Below, piece after piece: positions 26,566 through 35,081 of a DNA stretch of 35,194 bases. The notes beneath the pieces are model-generated. The model made no database searches, was not told where the DNA came from, and worked only from the letters and a program-made list of their open reading frames with translations. This DNA is from Myxococcus sp. (GTDB taxonomy: Bacteria; Myxococcota; Myxococcia; Myxococcales; Myxococcaceae), in NCBI GenBank assembly GCA_014879945.1, contig JACSRE010000058.1:1-35194 (forward strand). The letters run 5' to 3'. Numbering within the stretch: position 1 is the stretch's first letter; every line of letters begins with the position of its first letter. The translations under genes were made by a program, and so were the position numbers.

Positions 26566-28149
26566 ATGCGGGTCGTGTCGATCGTGCTGCTTCTCTCCCT
26601 CGCGGGCTGCACCTGCTCCGGGCCGCGCATTCAGGTCGTCCGCGAAGAAGACGCCGGCCTGCCGCCCGGGTGCGTGCCCACCGTCGAGCTCTGCAACGGC
26701 CGCGACGACGACTGCGACGAGCTGATCGACGAAGACCAGCCTTCGGTGGAGTGCGGCGTGGGCGCCTGCCGACGGCAGCTGTCGAGCTGCCTCGACGGCG
26801 CGCCGCAGGCCTGCACCCCGGGCGCGCCGACCGCCGAGCGATGCAACGGCGTCGACGACGACTGCAACGGGGCGACCGACGAGAACCTGATGCCCACCAC
26901 CTGCGGCGTCGGGGAGTGCGGCGTGGTGCAGTCCACCTGCGCCCTGGGCGCGCCCCAGGTGTGCACGCCCGGCGCGCCCGGCGCCGAGGTCTGCAACGGC
27001 AAAGACGACGACTGCGACGGCACCGTCGACGAGGGCCTGCTCACCAACGCCTCGGGCGACCTGCGCCTCACCGACGACCCGGCGTCGAGCGACTTCGTCT
27101 ACATGGCCTCGTCGACGAACGGCTTCGGCCTGGCCTGGCAGGACACCCGCGACGGCGCCAACGCGAAGGGCGAGATCTACTTCGCTGCGCTCGACAAGCG
27201 CGGCGTCCGGCAGGGCGGCGACGTGCGCGTCACCGTCACCCCGGGCGTCACCACCCACCCGGCGCTGGCCTTCACCGGCGCGCGCTGGGGCCTGGTGTAC
27301 GCCGACGACTCCGTCGACAACCTCGAGCTCTACTACCGGGCCGTCTCGGGCAGCGGGCAGCCCCTGGGCGCGCCAGTGCGGCTCACCACCGCGCCCCTCA
27401 ACTCCGACTGGCCCGACGTGGTGTGGACGGGCACCGAGTTCGCGGTGGCGTGGGAGGACGAGCGGCTCGGCGCCAACCGGCACGACCTCTTCTTCATGCG
27501 CTTCGACGAGAGCGGCACCCGCCTGGGCAGTGAGGTGCGCGTCACCACCGACCCGCAGCGGCAGGGCTACCCAATCCTCAAGTGGAGCGGGCAGGGCTAC
27601 GGCCTCGCGTGGACCGACTGGCGCGACGGCAACCGTGAGATCTACTTCCGCCGGCTCGGCGCCGACGGTGCGTTGCTCGGGCCCGAGGTGCGCGTCACCA
27701 GCAACGCCGCCGACTCGGCCTGGGCCGACCTCGCGTGGAACTCCGACCGCAAGGAGTGGGCGCTGGTGTGGCACGACACGCGCGACGGCAACGCCGAGGT
27801 CTACTTCCAGCGGCTGTCGGAGCAGGGCCAGAAGGTGGGCGGCGAGGTGCGCCTGACGTCGGCGGGCGGCTTCTCGGGCTACGCCAGCATCGACTGGAAC
27901 GGCTTCGAGTACGGCGTGTCGTGGCAGGACGACCGCGTCACCGCCGGCCGGCCGGCCATCTACTTCATGCAGCTGTCGGCGACGGGCGTGAAGAACGGCA
28001 ACGACCTGCGCCTGTCGAGCGGCTCGGGCTCGGCCACGTTCACCACCGCGTTGTGGAACGGGAGCACCTTCGCGTTCAGCTGGCGCGACGACCGCAACCC
28101 GCCCGCCGGCAACACCGAGCTGTACTTCGCCTACGTCGGCTGCCCGTAG
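26566..28149 (+). CDS. MopE-like Cys-rich lipoprotein with C-terminal beta-propeller
   Basis: 527 residues; lipobox SLAGC (Cys about 15). Three copies of the MopE-type metal-binding motif follow (CNGRDDDCDELIDE, CNGVDDDCNGATDE, CNGKDDDCDGTVDE) at about 43, 93 and 143; the Asp-rich loops likely bind calcium or another metal. From about 160 the protein has seven repeats of a W-x-D-x-R-D-G...(E/D)(I/L/V)YF pattern, which suggests a seven-bladed beta-propeller. Such proteins are surface or outer-membrane bound in myxobacteria. Ligand unknown. Three bases separate its stop from the convergent bioD stop. Confidence 0.87.
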   Translation: MRVVSIVLLLSLAGCTCSGPRIQVVREEDAGLPPGCVPTVELCNGRDDDCDELIDEDQPSVECGVGACRRQLSSCLDGAPQACTPGAPTAERCNGVDDDCNGATDENLMPTTCGVGECGVVQSTCALGAPQVCTPGAPGAEVCNGKDDDCDGTVDEGLLTNASGDLRLTDDPASSDFVYMASSTNGFGLAWQDTRDGANAKGEIYFAALDKRGVRQGGDVRVTVTPGVTTHPALAFTGARWGLVYADDSVDNLELYYRAVSGSGQPLGAPVRLTTAPLNSDWPDVVWTGTEFAVAWEDERLGANRHDLFFMRFDESGTRLGSEVRVTTDPQRQGYPILKWSGQGYGLAWTDWRDGNREIYFRRLGADGALLGPEVRVTSNAADSAWADLAWNSDRKEWALVWHDTRDGNAEVYFQRLSEQGQKVGGEVRLTSAGGFSGYASIDWNGFEYGVSWQDDRVTAGRPAIYFMQLSATGVKNGNDLRLSSGSGSATFTTALWNGSTFAFSWRDDRNPPAGNTELYFAYVGCP

Positions 28150-28152
28150 CCG

Positions 28153-28818
28153 TCACTTCACCAGCGGCGCGACCGCGGCGTCGAAGGCGGCGCGCCGGTC
28201 TGTCGCGCGCCCCGCGTAGGCCACGGGGCCCAGGAAGCGCACCCGCGGAAACCGTCGCTCGAGCTCCGACCGGTTGAGCGGCGCCGAAGGGTCCTCGCGC
28301 TTCGTGGCGTGCACCAACACCACCGCGGCCACGGCCAGGCGCCGCGCGGCCAGGGCCTCGAGCGTCAGCGCCGTGTGGTTGATGGTGCCCAGCCCGGCGC
28401 GCGCGACGACGACCGCGGGCAGCCCAAACTCGTGCAGCGCGTCGATGACGTCGTGGGTGGCGTCGAGTGGAACGTGGAGCCCGCCCGCGCCCTCCACCAC
28501 CCCGGGCCTTGCGCCGAACGAGCGGAACGTCCTCGAGACCGCTCGCCACGAGGTGGCGCGGCGCTCGACCTTCGCGGCCATGGCTGGCGCGAGCGGCGCG
28601 TGAAACCGGAAGAGCGTGACCGTCTCGAGCGGCTGCCGGCCCCCCGCGGCCTGCTGGAGCGTGAGGCCATCGCCAGGCCGCGAGAGAGACACCAGGCCGC
28701 TCTCGAACGGCTTGAAGGCGAACGGCTCGAGGCCCCGGGCCGCCATCACGCGAAGGAGCGCGGCGCTGACCTGGGTCTTTCCCACGCCGGTGTCGGTGCC
28801 GGTGACGAAGAAGCGCAT
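28153..28818 (-). CDS. bioD: dethiobiotin synthetase
   Basis: 221 residues from ATG 28818 (MRFFVTGTDTGVGKT); ATG 28824 is two codons earlier, and the open frame beyond it is not conserved. The P-loop GTDTGVGKT, the substrate lysine region FKPFESG, VVEGAGGLHVPL and LGTINHTALT are all in place. It makes dethiobiotin from 7,8-diaminononanoate, CO2 and ATP, the step before biotin synthase. No other bio gene lies beside it. The biotin-dependent carboxylase genes in this window are 13 kb away. AGAAGAG lies 9 bases before the chosen ATG. Confidence 0.93.
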   Translation of the reverse strand: MRFFVTGTDTGVGKTQVSAALLRVMAARGLEPFAFKPFESGLVSLSRPGDGLTLQQAAGGRQPLETVTLFRFHAPLAPAMAAKVERRATSWRAVSRTFRSFGARPGVVEGAGGLHVPLDATHDVIDALHEFGLPAVVVARAGLGTINHTALTLEALAARRLAVAAVVLVHATKREDPSAPLNRSELERRFPRVRFLGPVAYAGRATDRRAAFDAAVAPLVK

Positions 28819-28875
28819 GCCCATGCGCTCTTCTGGCGTCGGGCCCCGCCGGGAGCAACCGTTCCGTGCCGGTGG

Positions 28876-28904
28876 TTGGCAAGCGATGCCAGCCTCGCTA
28901 CACA
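28876..28904 (+). promoter_or_regulatory. candidate sigma-70-type promoter with overlapping inverted repeat
   Basis: TTGGCA (28876-28881) and TACACA (28899-28904) are 17 bases apart, about 40 bases before the ATG at 28944. TGGCA (28877-28881) and TGCCA (28887-28891) form an inverted repeat over the -35 box. Confidence 0.4.
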
Positions 28905-28943
28905 GGCGCACGCCTTCCCGGCCGAGGGAGGCAGGAGTCGCCC

Positions 28944-29501
28944 ATGTCCCACCGCCCCCTCGTCGCGCTGTCGCTGCTGGCGCCCGTGTCTGTCTTCGCG
29001 ACCGTCGTCATCGCCATGTCGATGGAGGAGATGACCGAGCGGTCGCCCCTCGTCGTGCGCGGCACCGTGCACCGCGTCGACACCCAGTGGGCCGAAGGGC
29101 GCTCGAAGATCTGGACCTACAGCGAGATCGTCGTTCAAGAGACCCTCAAGGGCGCCGCGCGCACCTCGGTGCTGGTGAAGCAGCCCGGCGGCGTCATCGG
29201 CAACATCGGCGAGCACGTCTCGGGCGCGGCCACCTTCACGCCGGGCGAAGACGTGGTGCTCTTCCTCGAGCCGGCGGTCGACGAGCCCAACTGCTTCGTG
29301 CCGTTCGCGATGTCGGCGGCCAAGGTGTCGCTGGTGAGCAAGGGCGGCAAGCGGGTGGCCCTGCGCGACCTCTCGGGCGTCTCGCTGGCGAGCCCCGGCA
29401 AACAGGGCGTGGTGCGGCCAGTCGACGAGCGCGAGACGCTCGGCTTCGAAGACGCCTTCCTCGCCCGCATTCGCGCCGCCGCGAAGGGCGGTGCGCGATG
29501 A
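28944..29501 (+). CDS. exported protein of unknown function, coupled to the metalloprotease
   Basis: 185 residues from the ATG with AGGAG 6 bases upstream; an open frame extends to 28866 but lacks a site. A hydrophobic segment (about 6-24) is a signal peptide. The rest is beta-rich with a VVRGTVHRVDTQW opening and VVLFLEP, a pattern I have seen in secreted myxobacterial proteins preceding matrixin-type proteases. Its stop TGA overlaps the protease start in ATGA, so the two are translationally coupled. It may be an inhibitor, chaperone or accessory of the protease; this is inference. Confidence 0.75.
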   Translation: MSHRPLVALSLLAPVSVFATVVIAMSMEEMTERSPLVVRGTVHRVDTQWAEGRSKIWTYSEIVVQETLKGAARTSVLVKQPGGVIGNIGEHVSGAATFTPGEDVVLFLEPAVDEPNCFVPFAMSAAKVSLVSKGGKRVALRDLSGVSLASPGKQGVVRPVDERETLGFEDAFLARIRAAAKGGAR

Positions 29502-31486
29502 GCCGCTTCGTCGCGCTCGCGCTGGGCCTCTCGTCGCTGGTCGCCCTCGCCGCGCCCAGCGGCAAGTCGTGGCCGCTCGACCCCTGCACCGGCGCCTGCA
29601 ACACCCGCACGACGGGGCAGCCGAGCGGCAACCTCGTCTGCGTCAGCAACCGCTGCCTGCCTGAGGTGCGCTTCGCCGCGTCGGTGGGCAACACCGGCGG
29701 CGCGACGCTGACCGGGTCGCAGGGCGTCTCGTACGCCACCGCGCTGGCCGGCATGCGCTCGGGCTTCGAGCGGTGGACGTCGGCCAACGTCACCGCGTGC
29801 GGCACCTCGCTCGACTTCTCGTTCGCAGGCACCTTCACCACGCCGACGCTCACCGCGGCGGTCAGCGGCAGCGACGGCAACAACAACGTCATCTTCCTCA
29901 CCAGCCCCAACTGGCGCTACGGCAGCGGCACCCTCGGCCTCACCGGCACCCGCTTCTTCACCAACGGCGAGTTGACCGACGCCGACATGGAGATGAACGG
30001 CAACACGGCCTGGGCCAACGACGGGCGCTCGAACTCGTGGGACTACGAGAGCGTCATCGCGCACGAGGCGGGCCACTTCATCGGCTTCGACCACACCAAC
30101 TCGGGCAACGCGGTGATGAACCCCTCCATCGGCAACGGCGTCATCAAGCGCGCGCTGCTGGGGCCCGACTCGAGCGACGTCTGCACCGTCTACCCCGGCA
30201 CCTCGGGGGGCCAGGGCGCCACCTGCACCACCGGCGCGATGTGCAGCGGCGGCCGCGTCTGTGAAGGGGCGAACGGGAGCACCACGCTCATCTGCACCCA
30301 GGACTGCGCGTCGGCGGGCGCGAGCTGCCCCACCGGCTACACCTGCCAGGCCTCGACGGCGGGCTTCGCCTGTCTGCCGCAGGTCGGCGCGTCGGATCAG
30401 TGCCGCTTCTGCACCGCGGGCTCGGACTGCTCGACGGGCACCTGCCTCACCAACGGCAGCGGCATCAACTGGTGCTCGTCGTCCTGCAACCCGTCGGTCT
30501 CGGGCTCGTGCGGGGCGGGGTACCAGTGCTCGGGCTCCTCGGGCAGCGCGTTCTGCGTGCCCACCACCGCGTGCACCAACCAGTGCACGCCGGCCACCGT
30601 GCAGACCGACTGCGCGCCGGGCTACGGCTGCGTGGGCGGCACCTGTACGCCCACCGGCGCGCCTGGCGATCGCTGTGACGTCTCGAGCTTCTGCGCCATG
30701 TGCGGCGTGTGCACGCTCGACGACACCGACCCGAACCTCGCCTTCTGCCGCACCTGCTGCAACGGGCTGGGCGAGTGCATGGGCTGCACCTCGACGACCT
30801 GTCAGTCGGTGTCTGGCACTCCGACGGCGTGTACCGGCTTCACCAACTCGCCGGAGCGCATCTGCTACCCGTCGTCGGGCGCCACGCTCTGCCAGGCCTG
30901 CAGCGCCAGTGTCCCCTGCCAGAACGGGCTCTCGTGTGTCGCCGGCGCCTGCCGCGCGCCGTGCAACCCCTCCAACCCCGGCACCTGTCCCGCGTGTCTG
31001 GCGTCGGGCACCTCGGGCGTGTGCGCGTGCACCACCGGTGAGGTGCGCAGTGAAGGTCAGCCCTGCTCGGGCTCCGCGCCGCTGGGCATCTGCCGCACGG
31101 GGCTGCGCTGCGCCTCGGGGACCTGTCGGACGCCGTGCACGCCGACCGCGCCCGTGCCGTGCAGCACCGGCTTCGTCTGCTCCAACGTGGGCGGCTCGAA
31201 CGTGTGTGTGCCGGGTGGCGGCGCGGGCGCCGGTGGCCCGGGCCTCACCTGCGGCCCGTCGAACTGCAACGGCTGCTGCGCGAGCGGTATCTGCGTCTCG
31301 TTCCCCTCGGACGAGCGCTGCGGCGTGAGCGGGAGCGAGTGCAAGCTGTGTCCATCGACGCAGACGTGCAACGCCGGCATGTGCGTGGCGCGGCCAACCA
31401 GCAACAGCTGCCTCGGGTGCTCCTCGGCTGAGCTCTCGCCGTTGCTGCTGCTCGCGCTCGGGCTGTTGCGCCGTCGTCGGCGCTGA
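29498..31486 (+). CDS. secreted matrixin-like zinc metalloprotease with Cys-rich modules and MYXO-CTERM-like tail
   Basis: 662 residues from ATG 29498. Signal peptide about 1-19. The protease domain (about 50-225) has the zinc site HEAGHFIGFDH (His 189, Glu 190, His 193, His 199) and a Met-turn-like AVMNPS. Thereafter about 400 residues contain many cysteines in repeated modules. The tail has SCLGC, a hydrophobic helix (LLLLALGLL) and RRRRR, the shape of the MYXO-CTERM sorting signal, which is thought to anchor proteins at the surface. So it should be displayed outside the cell, perhaps in predation or development. Its start overlaps the upstream stop. Confidence 0.88.
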   Translation: MSRFVALALGLSSLVALAAPSGKSWPLDPCTGACNTRTTGQPSGNLVCVSNRCLPEVRFAASVGNTGGATLTGSQGVSYATALAGMRSGFERWTSANVTACGTSLDFSFAGTFTTPTLTAAVSGSDGNNNVIFLTSPNWRYGSGTLGLTGTRFFTNGELTDADMEMNGNTAWANDGRSNSWDYESVIAHEAGHFIGFDHTNSGNAVMNPSIGNGVIKRALLGPDSSDVCTVYPGTSGGQGATCTTGAMCSGGRVCEGANGSTTLICTQDCASAGASCPTGYTCQASTAGFACLPQVGASDQCRFCTAGSDCSTGTCLTNGSGINWCSSSCNPSVSGSCGAGYQCSGSSGSAFCVPTTACTNQCTPATVQTDCAPGYGCVGGTCTPTGAPGDRCDVSSFCAMCGVCTLDDTDPNLAFCRTCCNGLGECMGCTSTTCQSVSGTPTACTGFTNSPERICYPSSGATLCQACSASVPCQNGLSCVAGACRAPCNPSNPGTCPACLASGTSGVCACTTGEVRSEGQPCSGSAPLGICRTGLRCASGTCRTPCTPTAPVPCSTGFVCSNVGGSNVCVPGGGAGAGGPGLTCGPSNCNGCCASGICVSFPSDERCGVSGSECKLCPSTQTCNAGMCVARPTSNSCLGCSSAELSPLLLLALGLLRRRRR

Positions 31487-31521
31487 AGCCGGTCAGCCGT
31501 GGGTCGGGCCTCTCAGCCAAC

Positions 31522-31680
31522 TCAAGGTGCGGGGCTGGGCGTGAAGACGAAGGGGTACTCCACCCGGACGAGGCGTGTGGGGCTGAACGGGAAGCGCCAC
31601 TCCGTGATGATCGCGCGGAGGCAGGCCTCGATCGCGCCCTCGTACGGGCTCAGCGTGTTTTCCGCGACCCACGAGGTGCA
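31522..31680 (-). pseudogene. C-terminal fragment of an AgmX/TonB-like protein
   Basis: About 52 codons end at TGA 31522-31524. The segment includes GAIEACLRAIITEWRFPF and LVRVEYPFVFTP, the last strands of an AgmX-type C-terminal domain with its conserved Cys and WRFP pattern. Upstream of about 31680 the frame changes to antisense of a glycosyltransferase, so the gene has no N-terminal part. Confidence 0.65.
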
Positions 31681-31686
31681 CCTCGT
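31671..31686. other. 16-bp perfect palindrome at the junction of two gene fragments
   Basis: ACGAGGTGCACCTCGT is its own reverse complement. It sits where homology changes from the AgmX-like fragment (minus, left) to the glycosyltransferase fragment (plus, right). Confidence 0.75.
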
Positions 31687-32532
31687 CGCGCACCCGAAGT
31701 GTGTGCGGGTGCTGGAGGGCCTGCCCGGCCTCACCGGCCTCCACCCGCTTCGAGCGGCGGTGGCTTTTGTGGGGCGTCTTCTCGCCCGAGGTGCGGCGGC
31801 TGCGGGCGCTGTGTCGGGCGCGGTGGTGGTGAACGCGGCGAGCTGGGTGGAGTACTCGGGCACGCCGGCGCTCGTGGCGCGGCTGCTCGGCGCGCACGGC
31901 GTCGTGGTCGGCCCGGCGGTGGGGCCCGCGCGGGGGCTGATGGACGTGGCGGTGTCACCGCGCGAGGACACGCGCAACGAGGTGGCGCAGCGCCTCCACC
32001 TGCTCTCACCCGTGGTGGACGCTCCCGCCGGCGCGATGGCCTTCCGGACGCCGCGCTCGACGCCAGCCGTGGACGCAGTCGTCGCCGCGTATCCGCGCTT
32101 CGCGGTAGTCAACCCCGGCGGCCTCAACACCCCGGCGGCCAGCTGGGAGCGCGCCGGGTGCCGCCGGCCGTCTTCTCCGGCGTGACGAAGGCGCCCGAGG
32201 CGCGCGGGGTGACGCCGCTCGTCACCTGGGGCCCGGGGGAGGAGGCGCTCGCGAAGGAGGTCGTCTCCGCCGGCGCGGGCGTGGTGGCGCCGCCGACGTC
32301 GCTCGACGAGCTCGCCGCGGTGATGGCGAAGGCCGAGGTGGTGGTGTGCAACAACACCGGGCCGATGCACCTGTCGGTGGCCGTGGGCGGGAAGACGGTG
32401 GCGCTCTTCTGGAAGATGCCGGTGGCGCAGTGGGGCCACCCCGCGCCGCCGCACGTGATGCTGGAGCTGACGCACGAGAAGGACGTGGAGGCGATGGTGG
32501 GGCGGGTGCGCGAGGCGCTGGAGCGGCGCTGA
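31673..32532 (+). pseudogene. glycosyltransferase family 9 (heptosyltransferase-like) remnant with frameshifts
   Basis: The remnant starts at EVHLVAHPKCVRVLEGLPG, in the first Rossmann domain; the N-terminal GLGD region is gone. It then needs frame changes near 31742 (to a frame reading TRFERRWLLWGVFSPEVRRLRAL), near 31830 (back) and near 32155 (to the last frame). The C-terminal part is well kept: LVTWGPGEEALAKEV, ELAAVMAKAEVVV, CNNTGPMHLSVAVG and LFWKMPVAQWGHP. GT9 enzymes add heptose to lipopolysaccharide core. Either a pseudogene or a good gene with sequence errors; the missing start argues for the former. Confidence 0.75.
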
Positions 32533-32585
32533 CACCGGGCGAGGCTCGAGAGGCGGCGGCAGCGAAGGCGAGCCAGTTCGAGCAG

Positions 32586-34874
32586 CTACGGGTTCTGGAA
32601 CGACAAGCTGCTGAGGAACTTGTCGAACGCGTCGCTTCGCATCGTCTTGATGAACGCGTCGGCCAGCCGGTCGCTCTCGGTCGCCACGCTCGCCGAAGCG
32701 AGCTGGGCCTTTCGGTGAAGCCCAAGCGACTTGGCGAGGGACCTCGCGTTCGAACAAGCGAAGTCGGCCTGGGCTTTCAGCGCGGCGTCCTCCGAGGCGT
32801 AGTCGTTCGAGAAGATCAGCACGTCGAATCCACCTGCCCACTCCGAGCGGAGCGTCAGCTTGACGTCGAACACCGTGCGCTCGCCGGGCGGGAAGGACAC
32901 CACCCGCTGCCTCGGCTCGTCGAGCTCCGCCAGCTCCGCCCTGATTCGCTCCCGCTCGGCGTCGGCCCATCTTCTCGCCTCGCCGGCCGCCGACTCGACC
33001 TTCCGGTAGCTCGAGTCGAAGTTGCGGTCGCGTGCGGTCTCCCGGCCGTACCGGAGCTTGTCATCTGACGCCTTCAGGCGCGTGGCGCGGCCCCTCACGT
33101 AGGCGGCGTAGTCCTCGACGCGTTCAATCTCGGCCAGCTCGTTCTTGAGCGCTCGCTCGAGAAGCCGCCGTTCATCGTCGGGCAGGTAGTAGGTCTCCGT
33201 CCGCTTCCCGCCGGCTGACTTCACGACTCGCGAGGTCGGCGCGTCGAAGCTGATCTTGACGGCCATGACGTCTGGCTTCGCGGCGGTGCGCCGGATTCCG
33301 CTGCTCTCGAGACAGCTTGCGACGCGGTCCGCGTGCGGTCCTTCGAGGCTCAGTTGAGGGTCGAGGGCCGACCTCAGCCACGAGACCACCGCTCGCGTCG
33401 CCGAGCCTGGCGCGCCGGCCGAGAGCCGCTCCACCGCGAGTCGCGCCGCCAGGCGCTCGGCCGACCTCTTGCCCCAGTCCTCCGAGGCCCCGCTGCTGAA
33501 GAGGCGACTGCCGAGGGAGAGGGCACCCAGGGCGTCGCGGGGCGTCTTCTCGAGGCGAGCGCTCACCAGCGGGCCGATGGTCATCAGGCTCGCGCGCAGC
33601 GCGTGTGGGTCCTGCAGTCGCTCAATGAGCTTCTGGGTGAGGTTCGTCTTCTTCATCACAGGCTCCCCACGCATGAGGAGCCGCATGGCCATCACCAGGG
33701 GGACGTCTGCGGCAGGGTCTCCCGACCAACCGCGTTCGATGGCACGTTGTATCAGCGCAGCCCACTCGCTCGCAGCTCGCTCTCGCGCCGGGCTCGCGAA
33801 GTAGGCTTCCGCATTCTTTTCGAGCGCCATGATCGCGCTCGGGAGCGTGGGCGCTCCGCCCGATGGAGCGCGCAGCCACCCGGGGTCGAACGTCTGGTTT
33901 TTCTGAGCCAGGCCAAGAAGCCAGCGATAGGTGTCTCTGAGGAGGGCATCGGGCTCGGCGCTGAGCTGTGCGTCCAGCGGTTGGAGCGCCTGTACGAGCG
34001 CTGGAGCAGGGTCCGAGGGCTTGAAGGTCTGGCTGGCCAACTCCTTCCGGAGCACGCGCGTGAGCTCGGAGAACACCAGGGGCCTCAGGCAATTCGGCTT
34101 CTCGGCAGTCTCGGAGCGGGCTTCCGCTTCCAGCTGAGGGAACTCCTTCAACGACGGGAAGACGCGCTGATCGCGGGTGTCGAGCAGGGCGCTCGCGAGG
34201 GTCTGGAAGTCGACGTCGGCGGGCAACGGAGCGGTGGCTCGTCGCAGCTGGGTGACTCCCGCCGAGCATCGCCAGAAGTAGTCCTTCTCGAGCTTGCGGG
34301 TGAAGAACCCGACTCGGTCCTGGTAGGAGCCCTGCATTGACTTGTCCTTCTGCATCTCCCTCAGGACCTGTCTCTCATTCTCGTTGAAGCCATCCGACAT
34401 CAAGACATCCAGGGGAGCGTCCTTGAGCGGGAAGCGCTCGTGGAACGTCCCGGTGTCGGCGAGCAACCTGGGGTTCGCCCTCAAGAGGAGGTAGCGAACC
34501 TTCTCGAGGAGGAGGTCGTCAGCGATGCGACCGGAGTATCGGAGCTTGCGGAGGCGGCCAAACAGCTCGGCCAGGCGATCCTCCCGCAGGTCGTCGAACG
34601 CGCACGCCTGCGTGAAGAGCCCGTAGTTGGAAGGGCATTGGAAGGTCCTCCGCTGCGCATCGTATTTCCTGTCCTCCTGGTCCCAGAGGAACTGGAGCGT
34701 GTCTCGGAGCTCTGGCGGGGAGTTGGGAGGCAGCTCCCGCAGACTGCTTTCCCGCTGCTTCGCCCGGGCGAGTTGCACGTCATTGGGGATGACGGGCACA
34801 GACGCGCATCCCATCGACCCGATCGCCAGTACGACGACGAAGTGCTGCATCCCATTCCACACGAGCGCTCGCAT
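32586..34874 (-). CDS. large lipoprotein of unknown function, lower GC
   Basis: 762 residues from ATG 34874, which has AGGAGG 5 bases upstream (complement at 34880-34885). The signal peptide ends in SMGC (Cys about 23). The body is mostly alpha-helical with many Leu/Arg/Glu, and no catalytic motif that I know. Residues about 590-680 are strongly charged and could be coiled-coil. The last 90 residues (VFDVKLTLRSEWAGGFDVLIFSNDY) look like a separate beta-containing domain. The DNA, chiefly 33.6-34.9 kb, is visibly less GC-rich than the neighbours, with more A/T at third positions, which may mean horizontal gain. It follows the decayed region 31.5-32.5 kb. Confidence 0.8.
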   Translation of the reverse strand: MRALVWNGMQHFVVVLAIGSMGCASVPVIPNDVQLARAKQRESSLRELPPNSPPELRDTLQFLWDQEDRKYDAQRRTFQCPSNYGLFTQACAFDDLREDRLAELFGRLRKLRYSGRIADDLLLEKVRYLLLRANPRLLADTGTFHERFPLKDAPLDVLMSDGFNENERQVLREMQKDKSMQGSYQDRVGFFTRKLEKDYFWRCSAGVTQLRRATAPLPADVDFQTLASALLDTRDQRVFPSLKEFPQLEAEARSETAEKPNCLRPLVFSELTRVLRKELASQTFKPSDPAPALVQALQPLDAQLSAEPDALLRDTYRWLLGLAQKNQTFDPGWLRAPSGGAPTLPSAIMALEKNAEAYFASPARERAASEWAALIQRAIERGWSGDPAADVPLVMAMRLLMRGEPVMKKTNLTQKLIERLQDPHALRASLMTIGPLVSARLEKTPRDALGALSLGSRLFSSGASEDWGKRSAERLAARLAVERLSAGAPGSATRAVVSWLRSALDPQLSLEGPHADRVASCLESSGIRRTAAKPDVMAVKISFDAPTSRVVKSAGGKRTETYYLPDDERRLLERALKNELAEIERVEDYAAYVRGRATRLKASDDKLRYGRETARDRNFDSSYRKVESAAGEARRWADAERERIRAELAELDEPRQRVVSFPPGERTVFDVKLTLRSEWAGGFDVLIFSNDYASEDAALKAQADFACSNARSLAKSLGLHRKAQLASASVATESDRLADAFIKTMRSDAFDKFLSSLSFQNP

Positions 34875-35081
34875 TCCTTCCTCCTGGAACGACGTTTTCC
34901 ACGGACAGAAGAACAAAGCAGGAAACGGGGGGGAAGGGTCGAGTGCCGAGCCCGGCGTGGGGGGGCCCTGAGCGGTCGCTCTGAGAGGCCCAGCGTGCGC
35001 GCGGACGGCGAGAACTCCAGCTCCGGGCAGACCCGGCCAGCGGCGGAGCTCGAGCGTTCGGGCCCCTTGCTCCGCGCGAGC

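Noticed and set aside
26473-27774. N-terminal extension of the ankyrin gene to 27774
   Set aside because: The extra 430 codons are antisense to the MopE-like beta-propeller gene and have no domain; the ankyrin start at 26472 is natural.
28876-28892. sigma-54 promoter TGGC...TGCC
   Set aside because: The distance between the GG and GC elements is 8 bases instead of the required 10; a sigma-70-type reading fits better.
35023-35036. hairpin CCGGG-CAGA-CCCGG as terminator of the last gene
   Set aside because: Short arms, no T-tract, and such repeats are frequent by chance in this DNA.
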